Translations under genes and position numbers: made by a program
The notes under the pieces: model-generated
Databases searched by the model: none
Seen by the model: only the letters and a program-made list of their open reading frames with translations
What the model was told of the DNA's origin: nothing
IMG/VR virus record: IMGVR_UViG_3300037245_001529
Span: 1-43,416 of that record
Source of the DNA: a virus
DNA: 43,416 bases
Reading direction: 5' to 3' (one strand)
Shown: positions 14,280-21,446 of the stretch, one piece after another
How positions within the stretch are numbered: position 1 is the first letter of the stretch
Layout of the letters: every line of letters starts with the position of its first letter

Positions 14280-14295
14280 TTCTTCTTATCTCCTA
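14277..14295. repeat. 19-bp start-region repeat, endolysin copy
   Basis: On the minus strand this reads TAGGAGATAAGAAGAAATG: stop codon of the preceding gene, SD and start codon of the endolysin. It is identical to 14449-14467. Confidence 0.9.
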
Positions 14296-14451
14296 CGTTA
14301 AAAGTATTTCTGGGCCATCCGCACTAAACGTAATCTGCACATTGTCAACGCTTATTTCAATAGGGTCGCCGTCTCTACTGGAAGCGAATCGGTGAACTAT
14401 GGCGTCATCGGGGGCATGTTCCAAAATCTTTTTAAGTTCTTCCACTGTCAT
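14293..14451 (-). CDS. 52-residue hypothetical protein
   Basis: A small frame beginning MTVEELKKILEHAPDDAIVH and ending in an acidic beta-like stretch. The start ATG has AGGAG at good spacing, and the start region is repeated exactly in front of the endolysin gene. The composition is like a real folded protein: an N-terminal amphipathic helix, then strands. No family is recognised. Confidence 0.7.
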   Translation of the reverse strand: MTVEELKKILEHAPDDAIVHRFASSRDGDPIEISVDNVQITFSADGPEILLT

Positions 14452-14467
14452 TTCTTCTTATCTCCTA
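14449..14467. repeat. 19-bp start-region repeat, upstream copy
   Basis: This is the identical copy of 14277-14295, in front of the 52-residue ORF. The unit therefore looks like a cassette inserted or duplicated at a ribosome binding site. Confidence 0.9.
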
Positions 14468-14608
14468 AAATTAGGTGGGCAGGGGCCTCGTTCAATCATT
14501 TAGGTGGACGTTTGCCAACCTCCACCGCCCAGCGAAGAAGGCGAGACGCATTGACTGGTTTTCCAGCACGGATATCCGCCACCTGCCACACCTATCCACT
14601 TGTTATAC

Positions 14609-14750
14609 GAGACCGGGCAGGATTCTAACCTGCTACAACGGGTACCTCGTTGCCTTGATTTAGTACCGGATTTGAACCGGCGCTTCCATTTACGTTGGCG
14701 TGATACCGGGCTTCACTAACTAAATGCGTTTCACACACGCCGCCGGTCTC
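14609..14750 (-). ncRNA. Outer tRNA-like structure
   Basis: On the minus strand GAGACCGG (14743-14750) can pair with CCGGTCTC (14609-14616), an eight-pair acceptor-like stem. A T-arm-like GCAGG-TTAGAAT-CCTGC directly precedes the 3' strand. Before it is a five-pair hairpin, CAACG-AGGTACC-CGTTG, in the anticodon-arm position, and near the 5' end a GCGT/ACGC D-arm-like hairpin. The D-loop lacks GG, and position 33 of the loop is not U. Another complete tRNA-like fold lies inside it (14658-14725). It may be a degenerate tRNA with a second one inserted, or a different structured RNA. No CCA is encoded. Confidence 0.45.
14658..14725 (-). tRNA. Inner tRNA-like gene (short anticodon stem)
   Basis: On the minus strand ATTTAGT (14719-14725) pairs with ACTAAAT (14658-14664), seven pairs. 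GTGA-AGCCCGGTA-TCAC is a regular D-arm with A14, GG and A21. GCCGG-TTCAAAT-CCGGT is a textbook T-arm. The anticodon arm is abnormal: only CCA/TGG pair, and the loop is ACGTAAA, where GTA would be the anticodon (Tyr) and position 33 is C, not U. The fold is too good in three arms to be chance, but it may not be a decoding tRNA. The total is 68 bases before the discriminator, and no CCA follows. Confidence 0.5.
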
Positions 14751-14765
14751 GTAATTTTCAAAGAG

Positions 14766-14918
14766 CTACATTAACCGCTGTATTCGCTCGATCTTGCATC
14801 GCAAGTACAGTTCTTTCGTGTGCCAGTCAGCCCAGTCACCTGCGTTGCAGACGTCTTGTGCTGCCACACAGCACAGCAACCTGTCGCAGGCCCACATTAA
14901 ATCTTCGATGTAGTCCAT
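14766..14918 (-). CDS. 50-residue hypothetical protein
   Basis: A small frame beginning MDYIEDLMWACDRLLCCVAA and ending in a basic helix (LYLRCKIERIQRLM). The ATG at 14918 is one base beyond the stop of the lipoprotein gene, with GGGGCGG as a possible SD. The composition is that of an amphipathic helical protein with several cysteines. No family is recognised. Confidence 0.6.
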   Translation of the reverse strand: MDYIEDLMWACDRLLCCVAAQDVCNAGDWADWHTKELYLRCKIERIQRLM

Positions 14919-14919
14919 C

Positions 14920-15132
14920 TTACCGCCCCCCATTGTAGAAGGCGCCCGAATTGGCGCGGGTCACCGTGGTTTCATCCTTGATCGGCGTTACCTGCTTGCC
15001 GCTGACGCCCCGGCCAAACCATGAAGCGATGGGGTCGAAAGATATTTGGGCGTCCGTAGTCTGTCTTACCCTTGACGTGCAACCTGCAAACAGACACGAC
15101 AGCACGATTACTAATGAGAATAAATACTTCAT
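14920..15132 (-). CDS. Small lipoprotein
   Basis: A 70-residue protein with a type II signal peptide: MKYLFSLVIVLSCLFAGC, with lipobox LFAGC and lipidated Cys18. The mature part is polar. Given the endolysin a few genes downstream it might be an outer-membrane spanin subunit, but it has no proline-rich Rz1-like tract and no inner-membrane partner is obvious. It implies an outer or cytoplasmic membrane location in the host. Confidence 0.75.
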   Translation of the reverse strand: MKYLFSLVIVLSCLFAGCTSRVRQTTDAQISFDPIASWFGRGVSGKQVTPIKDETTVTRANSGAFYNGGR

Positions 15133-15142
15133 TGTGGTTTTC

Positions 15143-15415
15143 CTAAAGCTTATACTCTACTTGTCCAATTTCCTCGTACTCATCCGGAACGGCAGTACCT
15201 TGCGGGACAATAACTTCAAGGCCAAAAGTTCCTTTGTAACGCCTGCCGCCGTACTGTATCACTTCGGGGTCAGCGTCGATGTCGGGAAAATCTGTGTCTA
15301 AAACCGACTTCAACATTACAAAATGACTGAACATGCTCGTGTAACAATTAGTCCTGATTATAATGCGGACGGTTTTGTACTTCTTGTGAATATTCTTTTC
15401 TTTTATGATGTCCAC
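15143..15415 (-). CDS. Hypothetical protein (GTG start)
   Basis: A 90-residue protein. A basic, beta-prone N-terminus (YKTVRIIIRTNCYTSMFSHF) is followed by an acidic segment (SVLDTDFPDIDADPEV) and QYGGRRYKGTFGLEVIVP. The start is GTG 15415, supported by AGGAG six bases upstream. I do not recognise it. Confidence 0.65.
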   Translation of the reverse strand: MDIIKEKNIHKKYKTVRIIIRTNCYTSMFSHFVMLKSVLDTDFPDIDADPEVIQYGGRRYKGTFGLEVIVPQGTAVPDEYEEIGQVEYKL

Positions 15416-15432
15416 TTTATTCTCCTAAAAGG

Positions 15433-15768
15433 TTAGTCTTGCCCTGCCGCAACGAGGGCGGCTTTAATCTTGCCATCGAGAAGCCTCCAGTCCATAACAG
15501 TAACGTTATCGTCCTCCCCTGCGTCTATCCGCTTCATCAAGGCCCGATACGCCTTGTACGCATCCACCAACGCCAGGAACGCATTACACGCCCGGACAAT
15601 GTATTCGGCGAACTCCATATCAGCGAGGCTCACACCCTCAAAGGTATCTTCTTCTTCGTGAAACGAGCAGACGCAGGTTTCGCCACAATATATCTCGATG
15701 GCTTCGGGGCGTCCTGATTCACGAACGTTATCTACCTTTCTGATACTCCACTCTGTCTGTTCACTCAT
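15433..15768 (-). CDS. First gene of the early region, conserved phage hypothetical
   Basis: A 111-residue protein. The segment ADMEFAEYIVRACNAFLALV occurs in many small phage proteins of unknown function. The N-terminal half is beta-rich (IEIYCGETCVCSFHEEED), the C-terminal half helical. It is the first ORF behind the early promoter (15888-15914) and its leader; GAGAGGTGA lies just before ATG 15768. Confidence 0.7.
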   Translation of the reverse strand: MSEQTEWSIRKVDNVRESGRPEAIEIYCGETCVCSFHEEEDTFEGVSLADMEFAEYIVRACNAFLALVDAYKAYRALMKRIDAGEDDNVTVMDWRLLDGKIKAALVAAGQD

Positions 15769-15810
15769 ACTTCACCTCTCGATATATCAAAATATGAACC
15801 GCCCCCCGCC

Positions 15811-15883
15811 GGTATGCTGGACGCAAGTGACGAGAAGCGGCTCGGTGTGAGTTGGTCAGAATATCGTTTCTTGCGTCCATACC
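15811..15883 (-). promoter_or_regulatory. Hairpin leader at the 5' end of the early transcript
   Basis: CTTGCGTCCATACC (15870-15883) pairs with GGTAT and GGACGCAAG (15811-15815, 15819-15827) as a 14-pair stem with a three-base bulge and a 42-base loop. The predicted transcription start (about 15880-15882) falls at the foot of the stem, so the mRNA would begin in a helix that shields its 5' end. A regulatory role for the loop is possible. Confidence 0.6.
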
Positions 15884-15887
15884 GTAA

Positions 15888-15914
15888 ATTATACGGATAT
15901 TTCAGCAAAGTCAA
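15888..15914 (-). promoter_or_regulatory. Early promoter
   Basis: On the minus strand TTGACT (15909-15914) is followed by 15 bases and then the exact consensus TATAAT (15888-15893); shifting to TTTGAC gives 16 bases. It lies in an AT-rich stretch between the late-region terminator and the first early gene, exactly where an early promoter is expected. Confidence 0.75.
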
Positions 15915-15982
15915 ATGAAAAATTAAATAAATCTGCTTGTATTAGGCTAACTAATAGTATGGCGGGTTTTATAAGCAGGGAT

Positions 15983-16017
15983 AATAAAAGCCCCCGACGC
16001 CGTGGCGGGCCGGGGGC
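15983..16017 (-). terminator. Terminator of the late region
   Basis: On the minus strand GCCCCCG (16011-16017) pairs with CGGGGGC (15990-15996), with further G/C pairs possible inside, followed by TTTTATTAT. It ends the late genes and the miniature unit directly before it. Confidence 0.85.
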
Positions 16018-16067
16018 CTGAAAACTCTTATGTCTCGGATTTTTGTTGTGGGCTCTCAACCCTTGCA

Positions 16068-16082
16068 CATAATACACCTCCT
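16068..16082 (-). promoter_or_regulatory. Perfect Shine-Dalgarno before a four-codon ORF
   Basis: AGGAGG (16077-16082) lies six bases before ATG 16068-16070, ideal spacing, yet the frame reads only M-C-K-G before TGA. A GTG at 16077 opens a 62-residue frame but overlaps the SD and runs through the terminator, so I do not accept it as a gene. The site may couple ribosomes to the terminator, as in a leader-peptide attenuator, or be part of a small RNA. Confidence 0.5.
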
Positions 16083-16110
16083 ATTCTTCCGGAAGAACGT
16101 ATACTTTCAG

Positions 16111-16156
16111 TGTATTCGCTCAATACAACTATACACTATGAATTGCCGATAGTCAA
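16111..16156 (-). promoter_or_regulatory. Promoter with overlapping operator-like palindrome
   Basis: TTGACT (16151-16156), 17 bases, TATAGT (16128-16133) form a near-consensus promoter. Directly after it TGTATT-N5-AATACA (16111-16127) is a perfect inverted repeat across the predicted start of transcription, the usual place for an operator. A second palindrome, TTCTTCCGGAAGAA (16084-16097), follows in the leader. Confidence 0.65.
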
Positions 16157-16252
16157 GAAACTTCTCGCCCAACGCCACAAAATCCGCATCCACCGACGCA
16201 GCCGCCGGGGTTCGAGCCGGTCGATCTTGCGCTGCCAGTCGTGCCAAATCAT
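16136..16252 (-). CDS. Possible 38-residue Trp/Arg-rich ORF
   Basis: The frame begins MIWHDWQRKIDRLEPRRLRR, is rich in Trp and Arg, and starts at TAATG on the stop of the holin candidate, which suggests coupling. Another frame from ATG 16259 gives a 50-residue protein ending CIERIH (stop at 16107-16109). Only one can be the main product, and I cannot decide between them. Position after the holin candidate suggests a lysis or membrane role. Confidence 0.35.
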   Translation of the reverse strand: MIWHDWQRKIDRLEPRRLRRWMRILWRWARSFLTIGNS

Positions 16253-16545
16253 TATCCATGCCAGAAATTGATAATACTCAGAATAACCGCTATGACCCCT
16301 ATAATCATCATAATGTATGCAACCCCCAGCCGCTTATTTTCAACACTGCCCGCTTTTCGTCCGGGGCATTGCTTTTGTCGCTCTTTCAGAACTACAACAT
16401 CCTTGACAAGCCCCGGCTGGCCGTTCCCGTAAAGTGTGTCATCATGGTTGCCGACCTTTTCCGCCATCACCATGACTGCCGTATGGGTCTGGGTTGTCTT
16501 TTCAAGAGTCTCGGCTAACATCTTGTCGCGTTCTTCGTTGTTCAT
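16252..16545 (-). CDS. Small membrane protein, holin candidate
   Basis: A 97-residue protein. The first about 70 residues are polar and helical (ERDKMLAETLEKTTQTHTAV), and the C-terminus has one membrane span (LGVAYIMMIIGVIAVILSII) ending NFWHG. This layout occurs in phage holin-like and XhlA-like proteins at the end of late operons. AGGAG precedes ATG 16545. It is the last well-supported gene of the late region. Confidence 0.6.
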   Translation of the reverse strand: MNNEERDKMLAETLEKTTQTHTAVMVMAEKVGNHDDTLYGNGQPGLVKDVVVLKERQKQCPGRKAGSVENKRLGVAYIMMIIGVIAVILSIINFWHG

Positions 16546-16553
16546 CGATGCTC

Positions 16554-19500
16554 CTATTTGCTGAAAAAGGTGCGCCTCTTCTCTTCCTGGGTTGCCGGCT
16601 CAGTCGCTCTTAGGGCCGCCTTTGTTTGGAAAAATATCTCTTGTTTTGGTGCAGCCAGTGGCAAACCATATCTTATAGCAATAAGTTCTGCAATGCCAGC
16701 TGCCATATCCTTTGCATCGTCCTTCCATTTTGGACGACCTTCTCTTGGACCTTTGCTTATTTTTTCCTGAGTCAATAAATGTTTGCCCAGCGAACCTGCA
16801 CTTATCCCAATACCTGTTGCATCAAGAATCAAGTCTGTAAAGAAATTGCCAGTTCGTACATCGGTGATTTTCCTGAAACTTGACGCTGGTCTTTTGAAAC
16901 TGCGTATGACTTCCCTTGCTATATTAGCAGGGATATTTCCAAACGCAGGAAGCCCGATTAGATTTATTACCGTGTCCTGTGGGAGCCTCTTGACTTCCTT
17001 TAGTCCTTCTCTGGCTATTACGCCGACTGCATCCTCTTCCTCGTCCCTCACGACCAAAACCAACCCTATTATCGCCGCCTTGATTCCAAGTTTCAGCAAT
17101 CTCTTAACTATAGCAACTAAAGTGTTTGCGTACAGCACGCCGCCCATACGCTTGCCCGCTTCCGTTGCTCCCGTCCGGCCTTTGTTGAAATCGTCGATCG
17201 CCCGCATAAGCACGTTCATTTGTGCATTTCGAGCAGACTGGAACATTAATGATCCTCTAAGGAATACGTTTGGGCTTGACGTAAGCGGGCTACGATAAAT
17301 AATGTCCCAATTTGGCTGTGTCTCTACTGCTCTTTCGGTTTCGGCCATTCCCGCTTTTTTATTTTCAGCAGTGCCTTTTTTCAAACCCTGTTCGGCGGCA
17401 ACTTTATTTTGTGCAGCATCAAAGATGATTTTAATGGCTTTCTGGTCACCCCATGTATATTGGTTTAAGAATTTGTCGAGCAACGGAGTTTTGCTCAAGA
17501 TCATATTATTAAAAGAATGTTGGGCAGCGACACCGCCCGTAACATAATTGAATTGCTTTGCCTTCCATCTTATCCATAAAGTAGGAGACAAATCTATCAT
17601 TTCCTGGATATCTTTAGCAGGGATTCTTGCGGCTTTGCGAATAATTTCAGTAGTCTTGAAGTATTTTGGATCGATAAATTCATAGGCTGCCGGGATACTT
17701 GCTGTTTGTACCCCATAACCAGACAGTCTCAAGCTCAGTACAGATTTGCCAAAATTATTCAACAACTTTGCGCCTGCAAGGTCAACGAACGCCTTGTCTG
17801 TCGAAAGACCCTGCATCCTGCGAAACATCATTATTAAACCTTTTAATTCCGCACCCCTGCCCGCTTTCCTCATATTGTCCTGCCATTGTTTGTTTCCAAG
17901 TAAGGATTTGGCGTCTCTCATTGGTAACGTGGACGCGGAAAATTGAGCACTTGTTTGCAAAATGTTTACAAATTGACTTCTATACGGCCTTATCAGCAAT
18001 CTTGCCGTTCCACCTTTTTTCGGCAGGAACATTCCTTGTTGCTCAATCGCCACTGAAACATCCGTAGCCTTGCCCTCAATGTTCTTCGTCAAAGAGCGTG
18101 GTTGAGGCCAATACCTATCCTTGCGGGCTATCGGAAAATTCTGGAAAGCAATCGAGGTTTTGTTCACTGCCGACGACACAACATCTTTGTTTAACTTAAA
18201 AGTTGTCTCTGAAAGTTCTTTGAATTTCGGGATTGCCTCGATAATCTTGACAACCTCGCGTACTTCTGAAAGCTGGACACGACCTGTTAATATTTGTTTT
18301 TTAGTTTTGATAACGTTGAGTAGTTTCGGGTCGCGTTCGACAACGGTTATATTAAGCCCTTCCGAGTTCAAGAGTTGCCTTAAATTGCCGTCGGCCCTTA
18401 TGTGCATATAAATCGAAAAGAGATTGTCAACGTCGATCTTGAACCTCTTGCCGCCTAATGTTATGGAAATGAGTTTATCAAATTTCGCAGAATCCTTATT
18501 AGTGAAACCCAAATCTTTAGATATCGCTTTGCCCGCCGCTTCGGAAAATTCTTTTATAATTACATGCTCGGCTCTTTTGGCGTCCTGTATGCTTTCAACT
18601 AACAAGTCCATTGTCGCTTTATTGTCTTTTATAGTAGCCCTGCCAGCCATAGTTCTTATCGAAGATTGTCCTTGGACAAATACTGTACGGAACATGCCGC
18701 CGACACCGGTCGGTTGTTTTATAATTCCTTCATCTTTTGCCCTTTTCGATACTTCCTGCCTTGCAGCGTTTACTTGCTTGGCGACTCTTTCGGAACGCGC
18801 TCTTTCTTTTGATTCACCCCTTTTCCGGGCGGTTTGTATTAAGTGGTCGAGGGATGCGTTAATGTAATTGACCTGTTCAGTCGAAAGCGTGCCTATGTGA
18901 ACCTTGGAAAGTCTTTGCAGTTCATCGATCCGAGCGTTCGGAATTTGTAATATATCCACCCCTGCATCTTCTAATGACTCGAAAGCGTCCGCCACTGTTC
19001 CTGACACTCTTTTGATAAACTCATCTCTTTTTTCAAGTTGCTTTCTTTTCCTCTCTGTTATTTTGGCGGGGTCGAATTTATCAACGATTGCTATTACCTT
19101 TTCCCTTATGTCCGTAGGGAGCTTACCGAGTTTCACTTCTCCCCTGCGAAACTCCTTATTTGTTTTATTAAGAAACGCTTTGAAGTCTCTTACCGCTGCC
19201 CGCTTCTCAGCTTTGTCGATAAACAGTTGGACCGCCTGCGTTATCCGATCCACCCGTTTCGGGGTCTTGGCGTTCAATATTCTTCTGGTAAATATCGCCT
19301 GCTTTTCTTTCGGGACGAATTGCTTGACAACCTCAAGGGCTTCCGTTCGGTTTTCCGTTGATAGTTTTTCTGCAAGTTGGAAGTTTTTTATCTTTTTCCT
19401 ATTCTCGGCGACCGCTTCCTGCATCCCTGCCTTAAAGCCCGCCTTTTCACCCTGTGTTTGCGTGAATCTAAATTGCTCTTGCTGTGCTGGCGTCAATACA

Positions 19501-21446
19501 GCCTGCTCAGCCTGCGTTAAACCCGGACCTTTTTTGCTCACTGGCTTAAACGGTTTGCCTTTTTGGATTTGTTCCGGGACGATTATACGTGGTGCCTCGG
19601 TCGCTTTTGCGGCCACGGTCTTTGGCTTGGCGGGGGGCTGGGCGGCTGTTTCTTCGACAGGAAGAAGTTTATCCAACTCCTTTATTATTGATTGCAATTC
19701 ATCGTCTGCTTCGGCCCTTTCTCCTGCTTCCAATTCCGCCGTTGATTCGTCGGTAAGTTCGTCTATCCTGAAAACCGCGTCCTCTACGGTCATGGATTCT
19801 CTGCCAGTTTCAAGCGACACTGTTATTTCCTGCTTCGGGTCGAGGTTGTCAAATTTGCCTTCAGCGACCCCCTCAGCCCCCTCCTGTGCCTCTGTAGGCT
19901 TGACCCCCTCTACGGCACCCTCGGCAAGCCGTTCGGCTACTGGCGCAACAGGAGCCACTGCTGGCGGGCCTGCTGGCGGCTTCTGTACTGGCGGGGGCTT
20001 AGCCTGCTCGGCGATAGATTCCGGCGTAGCCTCCTGAATGGTGCGAAGGTCACGCGCCCTGATCTTGGCGATTTGGTCTTCTTGGCGGGCAAGTTCCGGG
20101 AATTGTTCGCGTTCGGCAGGGTCAAGGGGTACGTTCTCGGCTATTTTGGCCCGTGCCTCTGATTCGGACTGTAAGGCGGCAAGAGTTGTGTCGACCTCGG
20201 CAGGCGGCGGAAAACCACCTGTTTTCTGTGGACTAAATGCCGTGGCCGCTGCTCGGGCTCCGGCAGGAACAAGAAGGGTAACGATTTCAGAGCCAAGATT
20301 AGATGGTTCAAAATCCTCCTGCATAGCTTCCCATATACGCTCTCCAAACGTACCTTCGCGGTCAGAGACACCTGTAGCCTCCCTCAATAGTGTCCCTACT
20401 CGTTCTTCTCCAACCTCACCGATAATACTGGAATAGCCACCACGTTGAAGCATTTTGGTTGCAAAATTGTCAGCAGTACCCCCCGTGAGTTTGACCCAAT
20501 CATCTTGCAGGGATGTTATAAATTTGCCGCCAAACGGCAATTTAGACAGGCCCTTAGACAACCCTTTGGTTATTAACCCGCCAGTTTCCTCTGAGAACGA
20601 CTCAATCGCCACATCGCCCCATGCCTTTGCTAAACTTGTCGCCCACCCTTCTTCGCCCGCGACACCTATCGAAATCAATGCTTGCCTGGCAGTTGCCTTC
20701 TCGCCTACCCTTGGAAGCAGGCCTATTGAGGTCCTAACTACGGCACCGGCAGTCAGTCCGGCTGTTTTCAATGCTACTTTTCCAGCCGCAGTATTTACAT
20801 ACTTTCCCAAAAGCTTCTGTCCTGCTTTTTGAGCAACATCGTCGCCAAGAGAAGCCAATCCACCAGTCGCCGCAAATTCTATCATCCATGTAGGAAGTTG
20901 GGATACACCGGAAGCAACTTTTCCAGCAAATGTTTTGCCTCTCTGCTCAAACTCAAAATTCTTGATTGCATTCGCAACTTTCTTTTTATCAGACTCACCC
21001 GTAGTGGGGAAGAATGGGGCGAACGTCATCCCTATTGCATGCGTCTCTTTTGAAATGCGATTGAACTTGTCATAATCAAAATTTGGAGTCAATAATCTTT
21101 TTGAAGCCTCTATCGTTGCTGCATTTTGACCCAACCCGACAATACCACCTACTATCGGAATTTTAGTGAAAACCTTTTCTGTTCCGAATTCCTGTTTCAA
21201 GGCTTCCTTGAGCCCAACTCTATCATCGGGAACAACAGGTAGCGGCCCCACGCTTGACGGGTCCGCGCCGGCTGTCGGCAGTGGCAGTTCAAATTGCTGA
21301 ACAGGTTCATTGCTCAAATCAAGCACAGGTTCATCTATAGAAATGGGTTCCGAAAAAATGTCGTCGAACTCATCGGACTCGAAAATATCGTCGAATTCAT
21401 CCTTTTTGGGCGGTGCGGCGAAGATTGTATCAAAGACATCTGCCAT
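16554..21446 (-). CDS. Giant internal virion / ejection protein (large polyvalent type)
   Basis: A 1630-residue protein, the largest here. The N-terminus carries three copies of a short acidic motif (DVFDTIF, DEFDDIF, DEFDDIF). Glycine- and alanine-rich segments with amphipathic helices follow (about 90-330), then a Pro/Ala-rich linker (about 480-510), a long Lys/Glu-rich helical region (about 640-930) and a globular C-terminal half with a hydrophobic span near 1450-1470 (LGIKAAIIGLVLVV). Size and layout resemble internal virion proteins of podoviruses and the large polyvalent proteins of other phages, which enter the cell with the DNA. I see no complete peptidase, polymerase or transglycosylase motif. 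ATG 21446 directly follows the previous stop. Confidence 0.75.
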   Translation of the reverse strand: MADVFDTIFAAPPKKDEFDDIFESDEFDDIFSEPISIDEPVLDLSNEPVQQFELPLPTAGADPSSVGPLPVVPDDRVGLKEALKQEFGTEKVFTKIPIVGGIVGLGQNAATIEASKRLLTPNFDYDKFNRISKETHAIGMTFAPFFPTTGESDKKKVANAIKNFEFEQRGKTFAGKVASGVSQLPTWMIEFAATGGLASLGDDVAQKAGQKLLGKYVNTAAGKVALKTAGLTAGAVVRTSIGLLPRVGEKATARQALISIGVAGEEGWATSLAKAWGDVAIESFSEETGGLITKGLSKGLSKLPFGGKFITSLQDDWVKLTGGTADNFATKMLQRGGYSSIIGEVGEERVGTLLREATGVSDREGTFGERIWEAMQEDFEPSNLGSEIVTLLVPAGARAAATAFSPQKTGGFPPPAEVDTTLAALQSESEARAKIAENVPLDPAEREQFPELARQEDQIAKIRARDLRTIQEATPESIAEQAKPPPVQKPPAGPPAVAPVAPVAERLAEGAVEGVKPTEAQEGAEGVAEGKFDNLDPKQEITVSLETGRESMTVEDAVFRIDELTDESTAELEAGERAEADDELQSIIKELDKLLPVEETAAQPPAKPKTVAAKATEAPRIIVPEQIQKGKPFKPVSKKGPGLTQAEQAVLTPAQQEQFRFTQTQGEKAGFKAGMQEAVAENRKKIKNFQLAEKLSTENRTEALEVVKQFVPKEKQAIFTRRILNAKTPKRVDRITQAVQLFIDKAEKRAAVRDFKAFLNKTNKEFRRGEVKLGKLPTDIREKVIAIVDKFDPAKITERKRKQLEKRDEFIKRVSGTVADAFESLEDAGVDILQIPNARIDELQRLSKVHIGTLSTEQVNYINASLDHLIQTARKRGESKERARSERVAKQVNAARQEVSKRAKDEGIIKQPTGVGGMFRTVFVQGQSSIRTMAGRATIKDNKATMDLLVESIQDAKRAEHVIIKEFSEAAGKAISKDLGFTNKDSAKFDKLISITLGGKRFKIDVDNLFSIYMHIRADGNLRQLLNSEGLNITVVERDPKLLNVIKTKKQILTGRVQLSEVREVVKIIEAIPKFKELSETTFKLNKDVVSSAVNKTSIAFQNFPIARKDRYWPQPRSLTKNIEGKATDVSVAIEQQGMFLPKKGGTARLLIRPYRSQFVNILQTSAQFSASTLPMRDAKSLLGNKQWQDNMRKAGRGAELKGLIMMFRRMQGLSTDKAFVDLAGAKLLNNFGKSVLSLRLSGYGVQTASIPAAYEFIDPKYFKTTEIIRKAARIPAKDIQEMIDLSPTLWIRWKAKQFNYVTGGVAAQHSFNNMILSKTPLLDKFLNQYTWGDQKAIKIIFDAAQNKVAAEQGLKKGTAENKKAGMAETERAVETQPNWDIIYRSPLTSSPNVFLRGSLMFQSARNAQMNVLMRAIDDFNKGRTGATEAGKRMGGVLYANTLVAIVKRLLKLGIKAAIIGLVLVVRDEEEDAVGVIAREGLKEVKRLPQDTVINLIGLPAFGNIPANIAREVIRSFKRPASSFRKITDVRTGNFFTDLILDATGIGISAGSLGKHLLTQEKISKGPREGRPKWKDDAKDMAAGIAELIAIRYGLPLAAPKQEIFFQTKAALRATEPATQEEKRRTFFSK

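Noticed and set aside
14468-14608. Small GTG-started frame and a TCCACC/GGTGGA hairpin between the tRNA-like RNA and the 52-residue ORF
   Set aside because: The 35-codon frame has no SD or recognisable content and the hairpin lacks a T-run; nothing firm can be said about these 141 bases.
15889-16077. 62-codon GTG frame in the miniature unit
   Set aside because: It overlaps its own SD, runs through a strong terminator and into the early promoter; it is very unlikely to be a gene.
16200-16240. Plus-strand GGGGTTCGAGCC resembling a tRNA T-arm
   Set aside because: The stem does not pair correctly with a TTCGAGC loop, and no acceptor or D-arm surrounds it; it is probably coding sequence.
18904-20037. 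377-codon open frame on the plus strand
   Set aside because: It is antisense to the giant ejection protein, Ser/Ala-rich with low complexity, and without homology signals.
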